From Penium margaritaceum (Eukaryota; Streptophyta; Zygnematophyceae; Desmidiales; Peniaceae), in NCBI GenBank assembly GCA_023375785.1, contig SZWC01000097.1, forward strand, positions 406,989 through 442,524: a DNA stretch of 35,536 nucleotides, in the 5' to 3' direction. The translations under genes were made by a program, and so were the position numbers. The notes under the pieces were generated by a model. That model was given only the letters and a program-made list of their open reading frames with translations, had not been told where the DNA came from and ran no database searches. This document shows, one piece after another, positions 25,272 through 34,640 of the stretch (position 1 is its first letter; each line of letters opens with the position of its first letter).

Positions 25272-26014
25272 AACACAGTGGTCAGAAACACACTGGTCAG
25301 AGGCACACAGGTCAAAAACACAGTGGTAAAAAACACAGTGGTCAAAAACACAATAGTCAGAAGCAGAGTGGTAAGAAACACACTGGTCCGAAAGACAGTG
25401 GTCAGAAAAACACTGGTCATAAACACACTGGTCAGAAACACAGTGGTCAGAAAGACAGTGATCACGGACACACTGGTCAGGTACCCAGTGGTCAGAAACA
25501 CACTCGTCAGAAACCCAGTGGTCAGAAACACACTGGTCAGAAACACAGGGGTCAGAACGCACTGGTCAGAAACACACTGGTCAGAAACACACTGGTCAGA
25601 AACACACTGGTCAGAAACACAGTGGTCAGAAACACAATGGTCAGAAACACAGTGGTCAGAAGCACAGGGGTCAGAAACACACTGATCAGAAACACAGTGG
25701 CCAGAAACACAGTGGTCAGAAACACACTGGTCAGAGGCACACAGGTCAAAAACACATTGGTAAAAAACACAGTGGTCAAAAACACAATAGTCAGAAGCAG
25801 AATGGTAAGAAACACACTGGTCCGAAACACAGTGGTCAGAAAAACACTGGTCATAAACACACTGGTCAGAAACACAGTGGTCAGAAAGACAGTGATCACG
25901 GACACACTGGTCAGGTACCCAGTGGTCAGAAACACACTCGTCAGAAACCCAGTGGTCAGAAACACACTGGGCAGAAACACAGGGGTCAGAACGCACTGGT
26001 CAGAAACACACTGG
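25272..26014. repeat. Duplication of about 310 bp at 434-bp offset
   Basis: About 310 bp (25272-25580) are repeated at 25706-26014. Ordered markers are AGGCACACAGG, GGTAAAAAACAC, CAATAGTCAG, AAGCAGAGTGG or AAGCAGAATGG, GGTCCGAAA, GATCACGGACAC, CAGGTACCCAG (a KpnI site), CACTCGTCAG and CAGAACGCACTGG. The offset is 434 bp, one base short of 29 monomers. Both copies end in the same 14-bp monomer CAGAACGCACTGGT, so the one-base register break was copied with the segment. Confidence 0.9.
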
Positions 26015-26015
26015 T

Positions 26016-26600
26016 CAGAAACACAGTCGTCAGAAACACTCTGGTCAGAAACACACTGGTCAGAAACACAGTCGTCAGAAACACTCTGGTCAGAAACACA
26101 CTGGTCAGAAACACAGTCGTCAGAAACACTCTGGTCAGAAACACACTGGTCAGAAACACAGTCGTCAGAAACACTCTGGTCAGAAACACACTGGTCAGAA
26201 ACACAGTCGTCAGAAACACTCTGGTCAGAAACACACTGGTCAGAAACACAGTCGTCAGAAACACTCTGGTCAGAAACACACTGGTCAGAAACACAGTCGT
26301 CAGAAACACTCTGGTCAGAAACACACTGGTCAGAAACACAGTCGTCAGAAACACTCTGGTCAGAAACACACTGGTCAGAAACACAGTCGTCAGAAACACT
26401 CTGGTCAGAAACACACTGGTCAGAAACACAGTCGTCAGAAACACTCTGGTCAGAAACACACTGGTCAGAAACACAGTCGTCAGAAACACTCTGGTCAGAA
26501 ACACACTGGTCAGAAACACAGTCGTCAGAAACACTCTGGTCAGAAACACACTGGTCAGAAACACAGTCGTCAGAAACACTCTGGTCAGAAACACACTGGT
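26016..26600. repeat. 45-bp higher-order repeat, 13 copies
   Basis: Three monomers ending AGTCGT, TCTGGT and ACTGGT form a 45-bp unit. The AGTCGT marker recurs every 45 bp from 26026 to 26566, giving 13 copies that are identical by eye. The block starts immediately after the right copy of the 434-bp-offset duplication; the left copy of that duplication is not followed by it. Confidence 0.97.
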
Positions 26601-28700
26601 CAGAAACACAGTGGTCAGAAACACAGTGTTCATAAACACGGTGGTCAGAAACACACTGATCTGCAACACACTGGTCAAACACACACTGGTCAGAAACACA
26701 CTGGTCAGAAACACACTGGTCAGAAACACACTGGTCAGAAACATAGTGGTCCGAAACACCATGGTCAGAAACAAAGAGGTCAGAAACACACTGGTCATAG
26801 GCACACTGGTCAGAAATATAGTGGTCAGATCATACTGGTCGGAAACACAGTGGTCAGAAACACACCGGCCTGAAACACAGTGGACAGAAACACACTAGTC
26901 AGAAAAACACTGGTCAGAAACACAGTCGTAAGGAACACAGTGGTCAAAAACACAGTGGTCAGAAACACAGTGGTCAGAGACACAGTGGTCAGAAACACAG
27001 AAGTCAGAAACACACTGGTCATTGGCACACTGGTCAGAAACACAGTGGTCAGAAACACAGTGGTCAGAAACAAAGTCGACAGAAAGACACTGGTCAGAAT
27101 TACAGTGGTCAGAAACACAGTGTTCAAAAAAACAGTGGTCAGAAACACAGTGGTCAGAAACACACTGGTCAGAAACACAGTGGTCGGAAACACACTGGTC
27201 AGAAACAAAGTGGTCAGAAACATAGTGGTCAGAAACACACTGGTCAGAAACACACTGATCAGAAACACACCGGTGAAAAACACAGTGGTCAGAAACACAC
27301 TGGTCAGAAACGCACTGGTCAGATACACACTGGTCAAAAACACAGTGGTGAGAAACACACTTGTCAGAAACAGAGTGGTCAGAAACACTGTGGTCAAAAT
27401 CACAATGGTCAGACACACAGTGGTCAGAAACACAGTGGTCAGAAACACAACGGTCAGAAACTCACTGGTCAGAAACACACTGGTCAGAAACATAGTGGTC
27501 AGAAACACATTGGTCAGAAACACAGAGGTCAGAAACACACTGGTCATAGGCACACTGGTCAGAAACACAGTGGTCAGAAATACACTGGTCAGAAACACAG
27601 TCGTCAGAAACACAGTGGTCAGAAACACAGTGGTCAGAAACACAGTGGTCAGAAACACAGTGGTCAGAAACACACTGGCCTGAAACACAGAGTCAGAGAC
27701 ACACTGGTCAGAAACACACTGGTCAGAAACACAGTGGTCAGAAACACACTGGCCTGAAACACAGAGTCAGAGACACACTGGTCAGAAACACACTGGTCAG
27801 AAACACAGTGGTGAGAAACACAGTGGTCAGAAACATAGTGGTCAGAAACACACTGGACAGAAACACAGTGGTCAGAAAGACAGTGGTCAGAAATTCGTTG
27901 GTCAGAGGCACACTGGTCAGAAACACAGCGGTCAGAAAGACAGTTGTAAGAAACATAGTGGTCAGAAACACAGTGGTCAGAGTCACAGTCGTCAGAAACA
28001 CACTGCTCAGAAACACACTGGTCATTAGCACACTGGTCAGAAACACAGTGGTCAGAAACACAGTGGTCAGAAAGACAGTGGTGAGAAACACTATGGTCAA
28101 AAAGACAGTGGTCAGAAACACAGTGGTCAGAAACACAGTGGTCACAAACACACTGGTCAGAAAAACAGTGGTCAGAAACACAGTGGTCAGAAACAGAGTG
28201 GTCAGAAACACAGTGGTCAGAAACACACCGGTCAGAAACACACACTAGTCAGAAACACACTGGTCAGAAACACAGTGGTCAGAAACATACTGGTCAGAAA
28301 CACAGTGGTCAGAAACACAGTGGTCAGAAACGCACTGGTCAGCAACACAGTGTTCAGAAACACACCTGTCAGACACACAGTGGTCAGAAACACACCGGTT
28401 AGAAACACACTGGTCAAAAACACAGTGGTCAGAAACACAGTGTCCAGAAACACACTGGTCAGAAACACAGGGGACATAAACACAGTGGTCAGATCACTGT
28501 TGTCAGAAAATCAGTGGTCAGAAACACAGTGGTCAGAAACACACGGGTCAGAAACACAGTGGTCCGAAACACACTAGTCAGAAACACAGTGGTCAGAAAC
28601 ACAGTGGTCAGAAACACACTGGTCAGAAACACACTGGTCAGAAACACACTGGTCAGAAACACACTGGTCAGAAACACACTGGTCAGAAACACAGTGGTCA
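26601..28700. repeat. Diverged monomers; includes a 74-bp duplication ancestral-looking to the 239-bp repeat
   Basis: These are diverged monomers. A module with CAGAAGTC or CAGAGGTC followed by CATTGGCAC, CATAGGCAC or CATTAGCAC recurs near 26780, 27000, 27525 and 28010. At 27677 and 27751 a 74-bp unit is duplicated. Both copies have CTGGCCTGAAACACAGAGTC, where one monomer is 14 bp. That sequence is nearly the same as the start of the 239-bp unit downstream. Other register shifts lie near 26826 (-1), 28236 (+2) and 28490 (-1). No gene is seen. Confidence 0.85.
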
Positions 28701-31700
28701 GGAACACACTGGCCTGAAACACAGAATCAGACACACACTGGTCAGAAGCACAGAGGTCAGAAACACACTCCTCAGAAATACAGTGGTCTGAAACACAGTG
28801 GTCACAGACACAGTTGTCATAAAATCAGTGGTCAGAAACAGAGAGGTCAGGAACACCGTGGTCAGAAACACACGGGTCAGAAACACAGTCGTCAGAAACA
28901 CATTGGCCAGAAACACAGTGGTCGGAAACACACTGGTCAGGAACACACTGGCCTGAAACACAGAATCAGACACACACTGGTCAGAAGCACAGAGGTCAGA
29001 AACACACTCCTCAGAAATACAGTGGTCTGAAACACAGTGGTCACAGACACAGTTGTCATAAAATCAGTGGTCAGAAACAGAGAGGTCAGGAACACCGTGG
29101 TCAGAAACACACGGGTCAGAAACACAGTCGTCAGAAACACATTGGCCAGAAACACAGTGGTCGGAAACACACTGGTCAGGAACACACTGGCCTGAAACAC
29201 AGAATCAGACACACACTGGTCAGAAGCACAGAGGTCAGAAACACACTCCTCAGAAATACAGTGGTCTGAAACACAGTGGTCACAGACACAGTTGTCATAA
29301 AATCAGTGGTCAGAAACAGAGAGGTCAGGAACACCGTGGTCAGAAACACACGGGTCAGAAACACAGTCGTCAGAAACACATTGGCCAGAAACACAGTGGT
29401 CGGAAACACACTGGTCAGGAACACACTGGCCTGAAACACAGAATCAGACACACACTGGTCAGAAGCACAGAGGTCAGAAACACACTCCTCAGAAATACAG
29501 TGGTCTGAAACACAGTGGTCACAGACACAGTTGTCATAAAATCAGTGGTCAGAAACAGAGAGGTCAGGAACACCGTGGTCAGAAACACACGGGTCAGAAA
29601 CACAGTCGTCAGAAACACATTGGCCAGAAACACAGTGGTCGGAAACACACTGGTCAGGAACACACTGGCCTGAAACACAGAATCAGACACACACTGGTCA
29701 GAAGCACAGAGGTCAGAAACACACTCCTCAGAAATACAGTGGTCTGAAACACAGTGGTCACAGACACAGTTGTCATAAAATCAGTGGTCAGAAACAGAGA
29801 GGTCAGGAACACCGTGGTCAGAAACACACGGGTCAGAAACACAGTCGTCAGAAACACATTGGCCAGAAACACAGTGGTCGGAAACACACTGGTCAGGAAC
29901 ACACTGGCCTGAAACACAGAATCAGACACACACTGGTCAGAAGCACAGAGGTCAGAAACACACTCCTCAGAAATACAGTGGTCTGAAACACAGTGGTCAC
30001 AGACACAGTTGTCATAAAATCAGTGGTCAGAAACAGAGAGGTCAGGAACACCGTGGTCAGAAACACACGGGTCAGAAACACAGTCGTCAGAAACACATTG
30101 GCCAGAAACACAGTGGTCGGAAACACACTGGTCAGGAACACACTGGCCTGAAACACAGAATCAGACACACACTGGTCAGAAGCACAGAGGTCAGAAACAC
30201 ACTCCTCAGAAATACAGTGGTCTGAAACACAGTGGTCACAGACACAGTTGTCATAAAATCAGTGGTCAGAAACAGAGAGGTCAGGAACACCGTGGTCAGA
30301 AACACACGGGTCAGAAACACAGTCGTCAGAAACACATTGGCCAGAAACACAGTGGTCGGAAACACACTGGTCAGGAACACACTGGCCTGAAACACAGAAT
30401 CAGACACACACTGGTCAGAAGCACAGAGGTCAGAAACACACTCCTCAGAAATACAGTGGTCTGAAACACAGTGGTCACAGACACAGTTGTCATAAAATCA
30501 GTGGTCAGAAACAGAGAGGTCAGGAACACCGTGGTCAGAAACACACGGGTCAGAAACACAGTCGTCAGAAACACATTGGCCAGAAACACAGTGGTCGGAA
30601 ACACACTGGTCAGGAACACACTGGCCTGAAACACAGAATCAGACACACACTGGTCAGAAGCACAGAGGTCAGAAACACACTCCTCAGAAATACAGTGGTC
30701 TGAAACACAGTGGTCACAGACACAGTTGTCATAAAATCAGTGGTCAGAAACAGAGAGGTCAGGAACACCGTGGTCAGAAACACACGGGTCAGAAACACAG
30801 TCGTCAGAAACACATTGGCCAGAAACACAGTGGTCGGAAACACACTGGTCAGGAACACACTGGCCTGAAACACAGAATCAGACACACACTGGTCAGAAGC
30901 ACAGAGGTCAGAAACACACTCCTCAGAAATACAGTGGTCTGAAACACAGTGGTCACAGACACAGTTGTCATAAAATCAGTGGTCAGAAACAGAGAGGTCA
31001 GGAACACCGTGGTCAGAAACACACGGGTCAGAAACACAGTCGTCAGAAACACATTGGCCAGAAACACAGTGGTCGGAAACACACTGGTCAGGAACACACT
31101 GGCCTGAAACACAGAATCAGACACACACTGGTCAGAAGCACAGAGGTCAGAAACACACTCCTCAGAAATACAGTGGTCTGAAACACAGTGGTCACAGACA
31201 CAGTTGTCATAAAATCAGTGGTCAGAAACAGAGAGGTCAGGAACACCGTGGTCAGAAACACACGGGTCAGAAACACAGTCGTCAGAAACACATTGGCCAG
31301 AAACACAGTGGTCGGAAACACACTGGTCAGGAACACACTGGCCTGAAACACAGAATCAGACACACACTGGTCAGAAGCACAGAGGTCAGAAACACACTCC
31401 TCAGAAATACAGTGGTCTGAAACACAGTGGTCACAGACACAGTTGTCATAAAATCAGTGGTCAGAAACAGAGAGGTCAGGAACACCGTGGTCAGAAACAC
31501 ACGGGTCAGAAACACAGTCGTCAGAAACACATTGGCCAGAAACACAGTGGTCGGAAACACACTGGTCAGGAACACACTGGCCTGAAACACAGAATCAGAC
31601 ACACACTGGTCAGAAGCACAGAGGTCAGAAACACACTCCTCAGAAATACAGTGGTCTGAAACACAGTGGTCACAGACACAGTTGTCATAAAATCAGTGGT

Positions 31701-31708
31701 CAGAAACA
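28701..31708. repeat. 239-bp higher-order repeat, 12.6 copies
   Basis: Sixteen monomers form a 239-bp unit: fifteen of 15 bp plus one of 14 bp, CTGAAACACAGAAT (first at 28714). Copies start at 28701 and then every 239 bp up to 31569. The last is cut off after 140 bp. All copies are identical by eye. Other internal markers are AGCACAGAGG, CACTCCTCAG, GGTCTGAAAC, CACAGACACAGTTGTC, ATAAAATCAG, CAGAGAGG, CACCGTGG and CATTGGCC. Because 239 is not a multiple of three, each copy lies in a different reading frame from the one before, which argues against a protein-coding role. Confidence 0.97.
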
Positions 31709-32152
31709 CAGTGGTCAGAGCACAGCGGTCAGAAACACAGTGGTCAGAAACACACTCCTCAGAAACACAGTGGTCAGAAACACAGTGGTCAGAGACACAG
31801 TGGTCAGAAACACAGTGGTCAGAAAAACACTGGTCAGAAACATACTAGACAGAAATATACTGGTCAAAAACACATTGGTCAGAAACACAGTGGTCAGAAA
31901 CATAGTGGTCAGAAAGACACTGGTCAGAAAAACAGTGGACAGAAACACAGTGGTCAGAAACACAGTGGTCAGAAACACACTAGTCAGAAACACACTAGTC
32001 AGAAACACAGTGGTCAGAAACACAGTGGTCAGAAACACAGTGGTCAGAATCACAGTGGTCAGAAACACACTGGTCAGAAACACACTGGTCAGAAGCAAAC
32101 TGGTCAGAAACACAGTGGTCAGAAACAAAGTGGTTAGAAACACACTTGTCAA
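31709..32152. repeat. Diverged monomers at the right edge of the array
   Basis: About 29 diverged monomers follow the 239-bp block. The first is a 14-bp monomer (CAGAGCACAGCGGT). A CACTCCTCAG monomer near 31753 is shared with the 239-bp unit. The last recognisable monomer ends in CACTTGTCAAA, after which the sequence changes to AT-rich unique DNA. Confidence 0.9.
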
Positions 32153-33810
32153 ATAAAATGATATGTTTCACATTTTGACCTCAACATTATTACTTAAGGT
32201 GCTCATTTTGTGTGATTAATGTTGATCATCCCATCTTCTACTATTTCAATACATCCAAGACCTTCATCATAAAAGCGTTTGACATGTAGGTTTAATTTTT
32301 TTAAGCTAATTCAAAGGTGCATAAAACTATATTTCCTGTTTTTAACCAAAATTTATATTAATCCGTTAACACTTCTCCATTATTCAGAAATAATAAAAAA
32401 ACATCATCTTGCATGTTCACTTTAAAACAGTCCATTGTTTCTTTTCTTTATGGCTAGGTTATTGCTATTCCATTTAAGATTTCGATCTACCTTGGTCAAG
32501 AAGAAGAAAGTTTATCAATTTGTAAATAGAACTCCTGATTTGATCTTCTTACAAACATACTAGCATCGTCGTTGAATGGGAACCATTTCACAAGAAAGGC
32601 TAGCCCCTACTAACATAACCTTTTTAAAGTAAACACATCAAGTTAGACTTCACCAAAATCATCTTTGAAAAGAATAACTTGAACATCTCCATGAATGCTT
32701 GAATGGCAAGGAAATCATCGAAAACATAATCTATCAATTATAGAATAGAGGAGAATATTCATTCACACCTCATCCTTTGTAATTTCTCGTCTCTACTTTC
32801 ATTGTACAGATTGAAGAACCAAAAACAAGCTTAGACCTTTCAAACAAAGGCGACAATTCATCAAAGCAAACAAGTTAAGATTTCATATATCCAATCGTGT
32901 TGTAAAGTACAATGTTTGTCAATGCACCAAAAAGATGAGACAAGAACATACAGAGCATTTCCTAATAACTCCTTACTTCTTAAAATATTCAAGAAGATAG
33001 CCATCACCCCTCACTTAAGATCTTGTCAAAATACACTTGAAAGCCTACAATATGATATGGCCAAAAAACTATGAAAATGATTCCACTTATGCCCATCATG
33101 ATGAGTTGTATCCTTCCAATTGTGAAAAACAAGATTGCATTCACCGCATAGACGTTGCCTTAGTGCATGACATGATAACTATTTATCAGTTATTTATACT
33201 TTATGTGAATTTAAAAAAAGAAACACTGTACGTTAATTTCTATTAAAATTATTGCTTCAAAAGTTTTCTCATAATTGTCACTACAAATTCAAGAGGGTAG
33301 ATTTTTTTTCAATTTTATTCAACCTTACATAGCCTGTTTAAGTTTTTTGCTCAAGTTCTATGTTATCGTGGAACTTGTTTTTAACCCATTTATGATTGTG
33401 GATGAAAAAAATATAACTTTGAAGAAATGAATCTTTTTCCATTTCCGAGTTCTAAGTTTTGATTCATCTCCTGTTAGGTCACTTTACATGTTGGTTTACT
33501 CCTAACTAAGCTTACTGGTAACAGAAACAATGAAGGTATTCTTAAAAAATAACAAACTTTCAAACTCTTTCACCATTTTTCAAAACATCTTAAACCCACG
33601 AATTATGACAGGACTATTAACAAATACAGAAAATGTTCCTTTTTTATCTCTTACCTTTTAGTTTTCTTAACTTGAATCAGAACCATCCAAGATTTAGTTC
33701 AGAAGCACATTCTACAAACAGAAACAAAGATTTTTGCATACTAGTAAGTTCAATATGCTGTGAGTGCTTTCATAAGATCCTCTTCTACCAATTTGAAAAC
33801 CATCTTACTG

Positions 33811-34330
33811 ATCTATGTTGGGAAGTAAACTTTAGCATTCCATGCTTGGTAAAGCGTTTGGCTACTGGTTTTCTTTAGAAGACTTATGATTTATTGTTAT
33901 TCATGAAAAATACTCCATACACAAATGCTTGCTCATTACATGATGCCACATGTCAGTCTTTCAAGTGGTCTTTCGATGTGAAGAATGCATTTTTTGATTC
34001 CCCGTGATTCCTCAAATAAACTTGGTAATGATTCAGTCAAATCATTGAGAGGTTCTTAAATCTCTTAAATTCCATGGATATGTTTTATAATCATCATCCC
34101 TCATAAAACGTTTTTATTTATAATGAATTCCATAAAACTGTTTCATACGTTGTAATATTGAAAAACCTAGTTTAGGTTTTCATGGTAAGAATATAGATAC
34201 ATTCTTTACTCATGAAACTAATTGTTCCTAACACTTTCAAAAAAAAACTTTTATGTTTCAACTTTTCAGCCCATGTTTCAACTTCATTAGACCATCCTAT
34301 CCATTATGGCTTAGGGAATTCTCGATGAGA
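33811..34330 (+). pseudogene. Decayed copia reverse transcriptase
   Basis: In order: a stretch with SIPCLVKRLATGF (about 33834-33875) that resembles, with small indels, the family's ERYKARLVAKGF segment; VIHEKYS (33896-33916) in place of the DYxExFSP segment; WSFDVKNAFF (33966-33995), containing the family hallmark DVKNAF intact; HK (34102-34107) where LHKxLYG is expected; SLGFHGKNIDTFFTHETN (34169-34222), matching the LGFxxSxxDxSLF segment without a break; and IHYGLG (34299-34316) in place of LHYFLG. The catalytic YVDD box, expected between the last two, was not found, and the interval is about 50 bp short, so it is probably lost. Several frame changes and stop codons are present. The family call rests on motif order, and no alignment was computed. 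Confidence 0.8.
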
Positions 34331-34481
34331 AAAAAATCAATACCAAAAATGATTATAGTTTTTAACATGTTCTTAGCGAATGGCTATAGCATTTTCATAT
34401 GAGATTCAAGGTGTTGTGATTCTTTTTTTAATGTTTAAGGAGATTTTCTGAATTTCATTGCTGTGCATTTTTCATGCCAAT

Positions 34482-34640
34482 CATTGTGATGACTTGCATG
34501 TGCTTTAACCATTTCGTTTATCAATGAAGCTATTCTTCACTTTACCATGATTACTCATATGACTTAGTGAAGCATGCGGAAAGAGCATGTTAAAATTCAT
34601 CTAATCCCTTCAGTAGAACGTTATCCAAGCCAGCAAATGA
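34482..34640 (+). pseudogene. Decayed copia RNase H end
   Basis: In order: CDDLH (34485-34499) where the family has WCDN followed by a small residue; NEAILH (34523-34540) for the NPxxH segment; a degraded run at about 34541-34585 where RTKHIExDxHFVRE is expected; IHLIPSVE (34595-34618), matching the IxxIPSxEQ segment; and LSKP (34621-34632) for LTKP, reached after an apparent loss of about 12 bp. The distances between these points agree with the family to within a few bases. Frames change between motifs and stops are present. Intact RNase H of these elements removes RNA from the RNA/DNA hybrid during replication; this copy cannot be functional. Confidence 0.75.

Larger units (their letters stand above)
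1..32152. repeat. Giant 15-bp minisatellite/satellite array (left part)
   Basis: The whole stretch is built from a 15-bp monomer, consensus CAGAAACACASTGGT on the + strand. Two main monomer types alternate without a simple rule, one with AGTGGT and one with ACTGGT. Common minor variants are TAGAAAC, CAAAAAC, GAGAAAC, CAGAGGCAC, CAATGG, CATTGG and CACGGG. Most monomers differ from the consensus by none to two bases and most neighbours keep the 15-bp register; about 25 small indels shift it. Diverged monomers alternate with blocks where a 30, 45, 60 or 239-bp unit has been copied exactly. The pattern fits satellite DNA evolving by unequal exchange and gene conversion. I see no gene, promoter or other non-repeat element here. 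The family name and chromosomal position (centromeric, subtelomeric or interstitial) cannot be told from the sequence. Confidence 0.97.
33811..34640 (+). mobile_element. Ty1/copia retrotransposon relic (RT and RNase H part of pol)
   Basis: Short motifs of copia reverse transcriptase and RNase H occur on the + strand in the correct order, in shifting frames and with stops between them. The element cannot make protein. Spacing between the RT landmarks is close to that of intact family members up to about 34316. Between the RT landmark at 34299 and the RNase H landmark at 34485 there are only about 185 bp, where intact elements have several hundred, so an internal deletion is likely. Capsid, protease, integrase and LTRs are not recognisable. 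Copia elements of this type are abundant in seed plants, which supports a plant source. The alternative, chance similarity, is unlikely because six or more motifs fall in order. Confidence 0.82.

Noticed and set aside
1..32152. Telomeric or rDNA spacer repeat
   Set aside because: The monomer does not match known plant or animal telomere repeats, and no rRNA sequence is in the window. A subtelomeric or spacer location cannot be excluded but is not supported.
32400..32820. Possible reverse-strand copia-like segment and a forward YRLK...KQA stretch near 32809
   Set aside because: Only isolated residues match, order and spacing disagree with the family, and the forward stretch would lie about 1.2 kb on the wrong side of the DVKNAF motif.
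33037..33246. Short open frame in the AT-rich island
   Set aside because: 69 codons, no recognisable domain or conserved motif, in DNA full of stops; expected by chance.
33633..33878. Short open frame of 81 codons as a gene
   Set aside because: Its end overlaps the start of the decayed reverse transcriptase (LVKRLATGF). It is a chance open piece that includes pseudogene sequence.
34138..34160. Candidate YVDD catalytic box (CATACGTTGTAATATTG)
   Set aside because: It lies before the LGF segment, the wrong side for YVDD, and fits better as part of the stretch preceding LGF.
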